DNA of 21,908 nt. Origin: Silene noctiflora (Eukaryota; Streptophyta; Magnoliopsida; Caryophyllales; Caryophyllaceae). Location: NCBI GenBank assembly GCA_009801015.1, contig VHZZ01002490.1:93459-115366 (forward strand), read 5' to 3'. Shown here piece after piece: positions 1 to 10,525 of this stretch. The notes beneath the pieces are model-generated. The model did not search any database, had not been told where the DNA came from, and worked only from the letters and a program-made list of their open reading frames with translations. Position 1 is the first letter of the stretch. Every line of letters starts with the position of its first letter. The translations under genes were made by a program, and so were the position numbers.

Positions 1-1022
1 CACCGCGCTCTCCGTGGATTCGACCCCTAAATACTACATTCATTTGTTGTTGCTAGGGAATTTATTTTTGCATAGGTTAGCGACGACCTATCATTCTCTC
101 TCAGTGGGAGGTGGCTTTGTGAGGTGTAATATGTTGGTTGATTCTTCATGCAAATTATGTTCTAATAATGGTACTATTGTTGAAACAATGGAACACTTAT
201 TCCGGGATTGTTGCATTGCTTGGAAAGTTTGGGTTTGCTTTAATCTGGGGATTAATGCAGAGCAAGGCTCCCGCCTTAAAATTTGTGAATAGGTTATAAA
301 TTGGTTGTGTTATTTAGGAAATTTAGGTGGTGCTGATAAAAGGATTGTGAAGTTCTTCTCTATTTTATGGTGTTTTATGGGTCGTTCGCAATGCAGTGAC
401 TTTCCGAGGGGGAACCTTTTCATCCACATATGTTCTTCAGCCTATGGACACAAACGACAACTACGGCTTTGTTAGCCCTTGACAAGCCTAGTATGGATGG
501 ATGCCCTATGGAGAGTGATGAGGTGAATGATATGGAGAGATTGGGTGTGATTAGGGGAGGTAGGCCTTTCTATGTTATTGGAGGTCCAAGTTTGTGTGGT
601 TTGATGCGAGTCCAGGTTGATGCTGCTTAGAAAAGCATTTATGATGAGGCAGTTGGATGAGTGGCGGTGAATAGTGATGGGGATGCTACATTGAAGCATG
701 GCATGAAAATTCGAGCTGAGTCGGTTTTACAGGCAGAAGCTCTAGGTATTTGTGAGGTTCTCGATTGGGCTAGGAGGAATGGGGTGCTTGACCTGAAGGT
801 CTTGTCAGATTGTTTGCAAGTTCTTAATCAGATCGCAGGAGTGGAAATTGAACATCATCTCATCAAAAGGCTCTTGGAAGACATTCGAATTCTTGCTCCA
901 GTTTTTCATTGTTTATGCTTTTGTTTTATTTCCTAGATCTTTAAATAGAATTGCTCATGACATTACACAAAATGTCAGGAGATCGTAGTTAGGTTCCCTT
1001 TCTTTACAGTTGCAAAAAAAAA
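1..1022 (+). mobile_element. Decayed 3' end of a LINE (non-LTR retrotransposon)
   Basis: Residues encoded by 14-292 look like the zf-RVT domain at the end of plant LINE ORF2: a C-x2-C pair followed by an ETMEHLFRDC block and a W-K-V-W motif. 295-450 reads in another frame as the usual linker (FFSILWCF, then RNA-VTFRGG-like residues). 600-950 resembles the RNase H domain, with VDAA, AEALGICEVLDWA, SDCLQVLNQI and a final RSLNRIAHDIT-like stretch. The domains lie in different frames. A TAG interrupts the place where a tryptophan normally follows VDAA, so the element is dead. An A-run at 1014-1022 is a plausible target-primed tail. The element enters from outside the window. Domain assignment rests on recalled family patterns. 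Confidence 0.8.
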
Positions 1023-1560
1023 GGTAAAATGTGTTTCTCTTCTAGTAGCCTTGTCCAATTCGAGTCTATTAATACGTAATGACCAAAGCATTCTCTACTG
1101 ATCATAGAACTAAATCGAGTCACAAAGTTGCTAAAATTGGCAAATAGTATGGGTCGATCCAATAGACTCGTGATTGGCCTACGGGCCAAGTCAATGTCCA
1201 CTCTGTTCGACCGACCAAACCTCAACCCTCCCAACTGACCGCGCCTTATGATCGGGTCATGGTTGATGAAGCCATGTGACCCATCCGCCCGCCCCAGCCT
1301 GACCTACATCCACCTTTAAAAATCGCCAACTGATCCTATCAATGTCTCGTAAGTCATAATTCTCCCACCTCATCCATCCATATTCTAAACCGCCGAAACT
1401 CTAGAAGGCCAAAACACAAATCCACAAGTAGTGACTAGTGAATTAGCGATGAATATGATGCCATGTCAACTCTTCAAAGTTGCGTCAATTACAATTCAAG
1501 ATAAGAAATTTGTATCACAATTTAGATTTCACCCCTCATTTCCCTACATTTTTGTAAACC
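1023..1560. other. Intergenic DNA upstream of FPN3
   Basis: I see no gene here. 1135-1315 is unusually rich in GACC/GCCC words compared with its AT-rich surroundings and contains an imperfect GGGTCATGG...CCATGTGACCC inverted repeat (about 1254-1283). It may be a transposon remnant, but no termini or target duplication are visible. 1430-1560 grades into the FPN3 promoter. Confidence 0.4.
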
Positions 1561-1568
1561 TATTTAAA
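1561..1568 (+). promoter_or_regulatory. Candidate TATA box of FPN3
   Basis: TATTTAAA lies about 330 bases before the FPN3 start codon and is followed by a C/T-rich stretch typical of a plant transcription start and leader. No transcript evidence is available. If it is right, the leader is about 290 bases long. Confidence 0.4.
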
Positions 1569-1713
1569 ACCACTACTTCTTTTTCCTCTCTTTCAAGTCT
1601 ACCACCAAACACCCAAAAAACACAGTATTCTACAACTGTATTTTATCCACATAACTTGAACTAAACAAGCAAAAAGCTCTCAACTTTCTCACTCAAAACT
1701 CCCAAAATTGAGA

Positions 1714-1747
1714 ACCCAGAATTATTATTTAGGGAAGAATTCTGGGT
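1714..1747 (+). promoter_or_regulatory. Perfect 10-bp hairpin in the FPN3 leader
   Basis: ACCCAGAATT (1714-1723) and AATTCTGGGT (1738-1747) are exact inverted repeats around a 14-base A/T-rich loop. They lie between the candidate TATA box and the first AUG. A stem in the leader of an iron-transport gene could affect translation or be incidental. It does not resemble an animal iron-responsive element, which has a C bulge and a CAGUGN loop. Confidence 0.45.
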
Positions 1748-1791
1748 ATTGATTAGATTTTTGAACTGGGTTTTCTAGTTTTTGGGTCTGC

Positions 1792-2031
1792 ATGGTTAAG
1801 CATTTCAGAGGGGAGAATTTTTTGTTAGGGTACTTGAAGAAGAAAGAAAGAGGAAGGCTTCTAGAAGAAGATAAAGGTATTATCCGACAATGGCGGGTGG
1901 TGGAGCTATGTTTGCTCAGTTATTACCACTTTCTTTTACTCCTCCCCGCCATTATTTCTCTCAACGCTATTCTTTTCCGCCATTGCCTCGGCCTCAATTA
2001 CGGCGTCGTTTCGATTCTCGACGATGGTTGA
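1792..2031 (+). promoter_or_regulatory. Upstream ORF overlapping the FPN3 start codon
   Basis: If transcription starts near 1590, the ATG at 1792 is the first one in the leader. It opens a 79-codon frame that passes over the FPN3 ATG at 1890 in a different frame and stops at 2029-2031, before the exon 1 splice donor at 2054, so it would be present in the spliced mRNA. Context is GCATGG, moderately favourable (G at +4, no purine at -3). The peptide, beginning MVKHFRGENF, is not recognised. An overlapping uORF of this kind would normally lower translation of the main frame. It could be irrelevant if the true start site lies downstream of 1792. Confidence 0.4.
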
Positions 2032-5000
2032 GTGTTTCTCACTCTCACCTCAGGTGATTGTTCTAGAATTGTAGTTTGGTTTCTGGGTTTTTGATTCTTT
2101 TGGTGAAATTGTGTGTTTAATCAGTGTCATTACATTTTAATGGTGAATGAATTAATGTATTTGGTGGTTTTCTTTGGTTGTTTGAAATGTATATCGAACC
2201 CTTTACCATACCGTTTGTGGAAGCCTTGAGGCACTGGGATAATGTTGTGGTCGCCGGAATTTTCATGTCTTTGTCTGTGGAGACATTGCATTTTAAGGAT
2301 AAAGGAGCTGGTGTTAGGTTTGTTTATATAATTGTAGTAGTTCTATTTGTTGTTTTGTATAATCAAGTGCAAAAAAAGTTTTGGGGCTCGGAAAGTGCGC
2401 TTGCGTTTTACACAAACTTGTAGTGAGCATAGTGGACACATGCAAAGTTTTGAATTGTGATTTCCCTATGGTTAGTAGAAGAAGAGGTGAAGAAAGCTTG
2501 GTGTAAGAATTACTAGGGTAGCGTAAAATAGAAATGGTAATGCTAAGGTTGAAACTTTGGGAGTTGAGACACTCAGATGATGTGCTTGTGATATGCTATA
2601 CGGAGGGTAGTTGTATGTCGATATGATGCCTGAAAAGTTAATACTAATTTGGTTCAATTTGGAGTCTTGTTTATCTAAGATCCTGAATTGCAGTTTGGCA
2701 TGATTTAATTTCAAATTGAGTATCTCATTGGGAGCTAGATGCTGTTGGTGGACAAGTAGTTTGACTGCGCTACTTTAGCCATTGAGGTTTTGCTATTGGC
2801 ATATGTGACCAGGTTGTTAACTACAAATTTGATGAATATACTGAGACTGGGTTTGGCATCATTTGCTGCATGGATCCTTGTCTTCCCTTTTGCTTAGTCT
2901 CATATGCTCTTGTTGCCGAACATTTATATAAGGCTTAAGCGACATTGTTTTAACCTTACATTCTGAATTTAAATTTTGGGGCCTTGCTTGTTATGGTAAT
3001 CTATCTTATATTAAGTGGATCAACCTGGATGTTCCTCTCTTGGCTGCAGATTGGATGGTTTCTGTGTCAGCTGTTCAATGATCGATATAGATTTGCAACT
3101 CGAAGAGATTTCTTCTAATGAAGATGCTTTGGAGAACTTCTCGTGTTCTGATACAAGTTGCCCTACTTCAGTTGTTCATCTCAATCCTGAAATTCTCGAG
3201 GCTGAACCTCTGCATATGTTGAGTGAAAGAAGTTATGTAGATAATGTTTTAACTGCATTGCCTGTAAGCTTTCAACCTAGATATTGTTTTGTATAATGTC
3301 TATTTACTTTTATTCCCATTCTTTATGGTGCAAGCTACTTTCTTAGGTTTTGACAGAGGAGGAGCAGAATGCTCTTGCTGCCACTCCAGCCCATCCTGCC
3401 GGATTGTATGGTGAGTAATCCTTTTCACCCTTTTACTATCCTCCCTGTATTCCGTTTGACTTGAGATCGTAATTAAGAATTGAAATTATCATTTGTACCC
3501 CTTGACTTAAAAGAATGTACATATAGAAATTCCACATGACCCTTGCCAGTTTCTCTCCGCTAAAAGAATCAATGGGATGGAGGGACTATTTTATGGAGTA
3601 CTTAACTAGGGATTGTGTGGAAAATTTTCTTTTTTATTTCACTAGATATAGAAAAGTGCCAATTATTTTGGGATAGACCAAAAGGAAATGGGACAATGTA
3701 AATGGGATGTAGAGAGTAATTAATAAATTTTGGGGTGACTGACGTATTACACTGCCTATGTCAAGTGTTGTGACCACTGCCTATGTCAAGTGTTGTGACT
3801 TGTGATTAGACCTGTCAAACGGGTCGGGCGGGTCGGGTCCCGGGTCGGGTCATACGGGTCGGGTCAGAATACGGGTTGGGTCGAATACGGGTCGGGTTAT
3901 ACTGGTCACGGGTCGGGTTAGGGTCAGAATACGGGTCAAGAAATAATTTCTAACGTCTTTTTTAATCTATTTTTTTAATTAAAAAAATAATTTTTAAAAA
4001 CATAAATAATATTTAAAATTAATATTTTAATCATATTAAACATTTACATTAGTTATTTCAACGTTTACATTAATTATATTGACATAATTATTAAATTAAA
4101 GTTTTTTTAATAACTATTTTAGTATCAAGTATTGTAAAAGTGATATAAAATTGACTTTTTAGTTATGTTTGTAATTTTTAATAATAAAAAAACAATTTTT
4201 TAACAATTTTTTTCAAATATAATATAAAAATATTAATATTTTAATAAAAATCTTGATTTATCTTTGACCCAACGGGTCGACCCGTTCGGGTCGGGTCTTG
4301 ACCCTAAAATAACGGGTCATTTCGGGTTCGGGTCAAACGGGTCACGGGTCGAAAAAACCGGGTTTGTAACCCTAAAAAACGGGTCGGGCGGGTCGGGTTT
4401 TCGGGTCGGGTCGAGTTTTGACAGGTCTACTTGTGATTAATTAACCCATGCTTGTTAAAAATGTTGAGCACTTCCGAAGAACAGAAGTTTGCAAATTCTG
4501 GACTTCTTGTGAACCAATATAGGGCTTAAGGGATTGTCTGAATGAGAGATAGTTCAATAGAACGCATACAAAATTTTCTTCATGACATCGACTGCTGTCA
4601 TAGAGTTACTTGAATTTAAAGGAGTGTTTAAGTTGGTGAGAGGCCATGAAAGCTCAGATGAGCAGTAGCTAACTGAATCAAAGGCAAGTGTTAATTTATA
4701 AACCAATGGCTAAGTTGGCTGAATGTCCATTAAACCCACTAGCAATAACAATCTGCCTGCTTGCCAAATATATTAGCTGAATGTCCATTTACGGTTATAA
4801 TCTGAATACTGTTTCTGCTTTTAATGTCTAATCTAAACATTCTGTAGAGTCATGCTCCTAAACCAGAATCATGGTGTAACTAAGTTTCATGGATCTCTGG
4901 CAGAAAAGGGAAGTGTCTGACAAGTGTTAATTTATAAACCAATGGCTAAGTTGGCTTTCTGATCAAACAACCCTTGGGATAACATTATGCAAAAAATTTT

Positions 5001-8000
5001 TTCGCCCGCTCTTACGCATAATAGGGTAGCTTAACATGGCAAACTTCTATTTAATTTTTTTGTCAGTAGATTTGATTTGTCAACCAAATAAAGGTTCAAT
5101 TGTCGACATCCTCGCAAATCCTTGGGTAAGATAGTCTGCATCTGAAGCTGGCTCTTCTTCTTGTCCGCTTATTAGAGACATTAAGTGTATATCATAGTAT
5201 CGGAAGGGACTGTGTGGGGAATTCTGTTTTTATTTTCATGCAGCATCTCATAATTGTAATGACTTCAAATTTTGAGTGAAAGGGTGAAAATGGTCACTAA
5301 CTCTTGACACACACTTTCAGCTTTATATGCTAATTGCTTAGCCGGGAATTTTGTGGAACAAGTATGGAATTTTGCTTGTCCTGCGGCTATTGCAATGATT
5401 CACCCAAGCCTTCTTCCTGTTGCAGTCATGGGCTTCTTCACTAAGGTATGAGGAGAATAGATTAAGCTTGCGCCTTTCTGATTGATTTGATATTAAGTGT
5501 TTTCCATTTTTAACAGCTTGCTATGATACTTTGGGGCCCTTTGGTTGGGAAACTGATGGACCGTCTGCCCAGAGTGCATGCATATAATTGTTTGACTTGT
5601 ATTCAGGTATATCTTTGTTTCTATGGATATTGTTAGTTTCTTTCTTTTCAACATTGTTAACCATTAACTCTTACAAGACAGGCAGGTGCTCAGTTGATAT
5701 CCGTGGCAATGATAATTCATGCTTATAGAGTTCCATTTACTTCTGGGTCATCTATCCTTCGTCCTTGGTTTATTGTTCTTGTATTAGGAGGAGCAATTGA
5801 ACGCCTATGTGGTTTAGCTTTGGGCGTTGCCATGGAGCGTGATTGGCTTGTACTGGTAATTCTTCTATATACTTGTATCCTTATCTTTTCTTTTCAAAGT
5901 TGTAGAAATTTCTAATTTAGGCATTCTGTAACATGTAGCTTGCTGGAACCAATCGGCCTATTGCCCTTGCTCAGGCAAATGCGGTTATTAATCGAATTGA
6001 TCTTCTGTGTGAGGTATCTAGTTATCATCTTTGTTATTTGTAATTTTGCATGGTGTCTGTCCGCTTCATATATTTTAAAAATGTTCTTTACAGTTAGACG
6101 TTTAAGTACAACTTGTACAGCTGTTCTTCGCATTTAGTTGTGCAGTTGTGTTCATTTTCACATTTTGTGATACCTTATGACCTATGTTACTTTTAGCATT
6201 TCTCTTCGCGTGCGTGACACGTGTTCGGCAAGCTAACTTTCTGATGTGACACATTGACACTTCATTTTAAGCTACAGCATGAAGCTATTGCACAAAATAG
6301 CCGTGTTTGCCACTTTTATACAATGTCACATCCGACACTCGCAGTCAAGTCAAAGTACCATAGGCTATACTAAGGTACTACCGTTATAACAGAAAACTAC
6401 AACTTTGTTTACGCTTGCAGATTGCCGGAGCATCGCTGTTTGGTATTCTTTTGTCTAAATATGACCCTGTGACCTGCTTAAAACTCGCTGCTGGTTTGAT
6501 GATCTGGGCTTTGCCAGTTGTGGTCTGTTCTGCTGCCTTTACACTCTAATTATTGCTTTGCTGTCCGATAACAGCTGCTGATCCCTGCCTCTCGTTGTAT
6601 GCATATCTATCTATTCAGGTTGCTCTTACATGGTTAGCCAACAAACTTTCCACCGGGGTTCTTGACCGCACAAAATGTTCACAGGCCTGTTATGAGACTT
6701 CTTCTCAATTACTTGAGGCTGATAGCGATAACTTAGGTATATTTTGCTCCTTTTGATTTATCTAAAACTATTTTCATTCTATTTATATTGTCCCCATTTG
6801 ACTTCAATGATCAACCAGTGTCAACTTTAACAGTTAGTTCCTCCAAGTATATGTAAAGCTACAATGTAAATATGTCGTGCTTTATCAAAAAAAAATTAAT
6901 GTTATCAGTTTAATAGGTGGTACTCAGTGTACATTCTGAAGAAATCTATCAAAATTGACATTGTTTGATGTCAAATCAAATGAGGACAATATAATTGGCA
7001 GGGAGGAACTTGAAACTCCGTATCTTATGGAAATGTTATGTGACATATTGTTTCTCTATGCTACTCAGTGGATGCTGGTATTGCTGCCATCAAACATGGG
7101 TGGACTGAGTACCTGCAACAGCCTGTTCTTCCTGCTAGCATAGCCTATGTACTTCTGTACTTCAACATTGTTCTCACCCCAGGTGGCTTGATGACTGCAT
7201 TTTTAACACAACATGGTATGGTTAAGCTCCACATATTTACTACCTTACAAAGAACTTGCATGCTATGTTCCCACGTATTAGAAGCTTCCATTCAATTTCT
7301 TTTTAGTTGTCATTTTTTTTCGTGTAAAGGCAGTTTTGATATTGGCAGGTTTCGAACTCTTGTCGTGAGCTAGCTCATGTGTCGCTAATTAGATTTCTAT
7401 TAAACATTATGGCACTAATTTGCAGTAGTACCTCATTTCAGCAGAGAATGCACATACTAGAAATAAGAGAAGGATTTAATTAATGTGATTAACAGAGCTC
7501 CTAATGTCGTGGGAATACTACCGTTGATTTATGGTTGTTGGACTTTAGCATTAGCTGTAGAAAAAAGAAAATAGAGCTGCCTGATAAAGGTGCTACTTCA
7601 TTGGCTCATCTGGCGAAAATCAAATCTTTTACATGTCTAATTTGACTGGCTACTGTGTCTGTGTGACAGGTCTAAGTTCTTCCATCATCGGCTCATTTAG
7701 TGGATTATGTGCTTTCATGGGTGTTGCAGCAACATTTATATCTGCTGAACTTGTCAGACGACTTGGTATTCTGAAGGTCCCTCTACTTCTCTCAGTTGCT
7801 CCGTTCAGGCGTCCATCCCAAATATGATTGTCCTCTCAATGACTTTGGTGATCGAATGATATCCGCTTTAACCGAGATATTTTCACGTAGTTACATTTTG
7901 GATATGATAATCTCAAAATGGTTGTTTTGAAAAATCAAACATGAGAAATTTTACAGTGTGTCTACTTATTAATGGAGAATTTAAAGTTCAATGTAGAGCA

Positions 8001-8779
8001 TGGTTGATTATCAAAGTCAAATGAGGACAATAAATTGATGTGAAGGGAATATTTTTCTTGTTTATTTTCATCAATTGCAAGATTGACTTCTGACTGTTAT
8101 CTTTGTTTCAGGCTGGGGCCGTTGGATTGATTTTCCAGGCATCACTTCTTGCACTTGCTGTAGGTGTTTACTGGAGTGGTCAGCTTTCTCAGCAGACGCC
8201 TATCCTATTCTTTCTTTCCCTAATTGTAAGAATTCATTGCCAACTTTATCGACCTTAAAATTTAAATCGACTGAAACACGGGTCTGATTCCTTGTTGACT
8301 GACTGTAAATTAAGTTTACAGTGCATTTCTCCTTTATATTCCAACAGTGGGTCTTGTATGAGCAGTCTGACATCATATGTGAGACCAACTCAAATCCTAT
8401 ATATTCGTCGTATATTTTAGGGCTAATAAGTTTTTGGGATACTCCAGCCTTTAATGTTGTAATGCTTTGGTGATTGAATATTCAGGTGTTGTCGAGACTG
8501 GGACACATGTCATATGATGTGATTGGCCAGCAGATTCTTCAAACGGGAATCCCGTCATCCAAAGCTAATCTTATTGGGACAACAGAGGTTTCTGTTGCCA
8601 GTTTGGCGGAGTTTGTCATGTTGGGGGTAGCAATAATTGCTAATGATGTTTCTCTTTTTGGATATTTGGCTGTGTTGTCTCTCCTCTCTGTGGTCGCAGC
8701 AGCATATGTCTTCTGCCTATGGCTGGTTAATCCCACTGATGACCAGAAAAAACTCTTCTCTTTCGACTGTAGATATTGA
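1890..8779 (+). CDS. FPN3: Plastid/mitochondrial ferroportin-like iron transporter (solute carrier family 40 member 3), 13 exons
   Basis: Exons: 1890-2053, 3050-3263, 3347-3410, 5321-5445, 5517-5606, 5682-5855, 5939-6013, 6421-6522, 6619-6736, 7069-7215, 7670-7776, 8112-8225, 8486-8779. All junctions are GT-AG and the phases agree, giving 595 residues, close to the roughly 600 of Arabidopsis IREG3/FPN3/MAR1 (At5g26820). Residues 1-60 are rich in S/R/P and poor in acids, as expected for an organellar transit peptide. Residues 127-220 carry family blocks [32 protein letters not shown] and GPLVGKLMD. About 11-12 hydrophobic segments follow, and the protein ends in [15 protein letters not shown]. 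The family moves iron across plastid and mitochondrial inner membranes, and the Arabidopsis member was also linked to aminoglycoside entry. ATG 1890 is chosen for transit-peptide length; Met7 is an alternative. Intron 3 (1.9 kb) is the longest and carries transposons; introns 9 and 11 carry MITEs. Alternative names are MAR1 and IREG3. Confidence 0.93.
3436..3716. mobile_element. Stowaway-like MITE in FPN3 intron 3
   Basis: The left end CTATCCTCCCTGTATTCCG and right end AAATGGGATGTAGAGAG form a degenerate terminal inverted repeat, with TA on both sides (3434-3435 and 3717-3718), as expected for Tc1/mariner-type MITEs. GGGACAATGTAAATGGGA near the right end matches the usual inner part of this family. 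No coding capacity is seen. An internal GGGATGGAGGGACTA at about 3575 could be the end of a nested second element. Confidence 0.5.
3750..3799. repeat. 25-bp tandem duplication beside the hAT element
   Basis: A 25-bp unit beginning CACTGCCTATG and ending GTTGTGAC occurs twice in a row without mismatch (3750-3774, 3775-3799). Its last base is the first base of the hAT target duplication. Confidence 0.9.
3807..4429. mobile_element. Non-autonomous hAT-type element in FPN3 intron 3
   Basis: Perfect 13-bp terminal inverted repeats, TAGACCTGTCAAA at 3807 and its complement ending at 4429, are flanked by an exact 8-bp target duplication CTTGTGAT (3799-3806 and 4430-4437). Eight-base duplications and TAG-starting termini are typical of hAT elements. 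Both subterminal regions (about 3820-3935 and 4268-4415) are packed with CGGGTC repeats, probably transposase-binding sites, around an AT-rich core with no ORF. At 623 bp it is a MITE-sized deletion derivative. Confidence 0.88.
4685..4956. repeat. Dispersed 36-bp direct repeat in FPN3 intron 3
   Basis: A 36-bp word (CAAGTGTTAATTTATAAACC, then AATGGCTAAGTTGGCT) occurs exactly at 4685-4720 and again at 4921-4956. Between them GCTGAATGTCCATT is also repeated (about 4719 and 4774). This looks like a local segmental duplication in the intron. I see no transposon termini. Confidence 0.85.
6784..7008. mobile_element. Stowaway-like MITE in FPN3 intron 9
   Basis: The left arm TTATATTGTCCCCATTTGA (from 6784) is complementary to the right arm containing TCAAATGAGGACAATATAA (ending about 6994), and a GGCAGGGAGGAACT edge extends to about 7008. 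The arms match the family consensus inside TACTCCCTCCGTCCC-type ends, but the outermost left bases are badly decayed, so the left boundary may lie nearer 6764. It is non-coding and lies wholly within the intron before exon 10. Confidence 0.6.
7808..8050. mobile_element. Second copy of the same MITE family, FPN3 intron 11
   Basis: The left end carries TCCATCCCAAATATGATTGTCC and so on (7812 onward; quoted only in part: TCCATCCCAAATATGATTG). The right end carries AAAGTCAAATGAGGACAATA followed by a GAAGGGAATA edge (about 8015-8050). The inner arms ATTGTCCTC...GACTTTG and CAAAGTCAAATGAGGACAAT are inverted repeats shared with the copy at 6784-7008. The boundary is approximate because the outer terminal repeat is degenerate. 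Confidence 0.58.
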
Positions 8780-8786
8780 TTTAGGA

Positions 8787-8942
8787 GTGAGTAACCTTTC
8801 CGAATGTATCTGCTTCTAGTTCATAATTTATTGCTTTACTTGGTCGAAAGTGACTGTTGTTAATTCCCGAAACACAGTGCTGTTTGCCTTTTGGGATATA
8901 ATAGTTAATTTGTGTTTTGTTTTATTGATTTTATCCTTGCAG
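8787..8942 (+). other. Probable intron in the FPN3 3' UTR
   Basis: Seven bases after the stop codon, GA|GTGAGT is a strong donor. The next good acceptor is TTATCCTTGCAG ending at 8942. The spliced-out region is T-rich like the coding introns. The remaining UTR would run to about 9200-9290. A stop codon upstream of an exon junction can expose a transcript to nonsense-mediated decay, but an intron this close to the stop usually does not. Confidence 0.5.
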
Positions 8943-9307
8943 GATAGATGCGCACATAACCTGCCTTTGTATATTTCATTTGTACATTATTTGAAGAGAT
9001 GGAAATTTACACAGAGAGTACCGGGGAGAGAGTTGTTATCAGTCCGTCACTATATGGAGTATAAAGGAAGGCAACTATGTAAAATCTTCATCATTACCAT
9101 TGTAAATGAACTTGAGATGAGTTTAGTTTTTTTTTTTTTGTAGGGAAATAGAGACTATTTTTTATCTTGCGATTTTATTTTTCCAACTTAGTTGAGCTTC
9201 ATGTTGCTTTTAAGTTTAGGCATTGGTGTTCTTGATTCACTGTTTTCTTCCGTATTGATTTTTGTGTCAACCGAAGAAATTAAACATTTGTCATAAAAAA
9301 AAAAAAA

Positions 9308-9703
9308 GGATCAAATGATGAAAACACCCTTTAATGTTGCACTTCTTAAAACTTAATACTTTATGAAAAGTTTTTTAAAACTTAATACCTTAATGTGCAC
9401 TTTATTCACATTTTGATAACTTAAGTGGATTTAGGCCGAAAAAATGTGAAATACTACCGAGATTAAATCAACCGTGACTTGTAGTTATAAGAGGGAAGGG
9501 AAGAGGTTGAAAATGTGAACATAGTACATCATAAATATGTCGTCATGTCTTTAAAAAATGGTCGGAATATTCCAGTTTTTTTGCCTAAATCCACTTAAGG
9601 TACCAATGTGAATGAAATGCACATTAAGGTATTAAGTTTTAAAAAACTTTTCTGTTAAGTTTTAAAAAATGCAACATTAAAGGGTGTTTTTATCAATTGA
9701 TCC
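9308..9703. mobile_element. Long fold-back MITE between FPN3 and TAF9
   Basis: The left arm (9308 to about 9440, beginning GGATCAAATGATGAAAACAC) and right arm (about 9577-9703, ending AATTGATCC) are near-perfect inverted repeats of about 125-130 bp around a 135-base centre. Shared words include CACCCTTTAATGTTGCA, TTTAAAACTTAATACCTTAA and CTTAAGTGGATTTAGGC. Arms this long fit a Mutator-like fold-back MITE. The insertion lies in A-runs on both sides, so the target duplication cannot be read. It has no coding capacity. Confidence 0.8.
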
Positions 9704-10525
9704 TAAAAAAATCATGTATCCTTCAGGAGGATTGTCCTCGTAAATGCACTAAAATACATTCAATCGAGTTGCCGAGTTGGGGAAAGTTCAAAACATGGCC
9801 TCATTTTTCGTTTACAGAGATTGATTCGAGCTTTTCACGATTCCACATAAAAATTAGCTAAACTTAATGAATCAATGGTAACTAATTAATAATGTATAAT
9901 TGAATATCATATTGTTTAATTTCTTGGTAAATTAGAGACAAAATGAGAGGGTTGAGAGCAAGCGATAATTTTTTGTTTTGCAAAAACTAAGACAAAATAC
10001 GAGCAATAAATGATGGAAAAGAAATATATGTAACTATACCTAATTTGACTATTGACAGTGGAATCCTCGACTCTGAATTTGGAGAAAGAAAATGATCACC
10101 ACTCGTTAAGTGTGACCCGATTAGGCATTGGTTTGACATAACTCGACCCGTTGAATGACCCAACCCAAACTCAAACGAAACCGTAACAATTATTGACCCG
10201 GGTAACTCGATTTACAAGTGACCTGACTCGAACACTGCTCGACCAGACTAAGTATTTTGGCCGAATAAAAACCAACCCGAAATAACTCAGACATATCTTA
10301 ACCCAACCCCTAACGACTCTACTGACCGAGTAATACCTCACCTATGAATTTGTCGCCCGCTTGCACTTGGGTAGAAAAGCAATCCCAATTTTCCAATTCG
10401 CAATTCCTGTTCTCTAGACATAACTAAACGACGACGTTTGTGCTGATTTGGGCAGTCTTGTTTAATTGACTTTCAATTAGCTCTTACTTGTGATTTTTCT
10501 GATATTGGGTTTCGTCATCACAACG
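9704..10525. other. Intergenic region and TAF9 upstream region
   Basis: No gene is seen. 10105-10340 is rich in GACCCG/CCAACCC words resembling the subterminal repeats of the hAT element in FPN3 intron 3, but I find no terminal inverted repeats or target duplication, so at best it is a remnant. 10380-10525 probably holds the TAF9 transcription start and first untranslated exon; no clear TATA box is present. Confidence 0.4.

Noticed and set aside
1714..1747. Iron-responsive element of the animal type
   Set aside because: The stem lacks the bulged C and the CAGUGN loop, and plants are not known to use that system.
2178..2423. Open frame with a hydrophobic C-terminal part in FPN3 intron 1
   Set aside because: It lies inside an intron of a complete gene model, and its hydrophobicity is explained by T-rich DNA. 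No family pattern is seen.
5912..6133. Minus-strand open frame across FPN3 exon 7
   Set aside because: It is antisense to a well-supported exon with correct splice sites, and the peptide has no recognisable features.
6955..7143. Plus-strand frame overlapping exon 10 in another phase
   Set aside because: It shadows exon 10 and partly covers a MITE end.
10105..10340. Second hAT element, suggested by GACCCG words
   Set aside because: No terminal inverted repeats and no 8-bp duplication were found; recorded only as possible remnant DNA.
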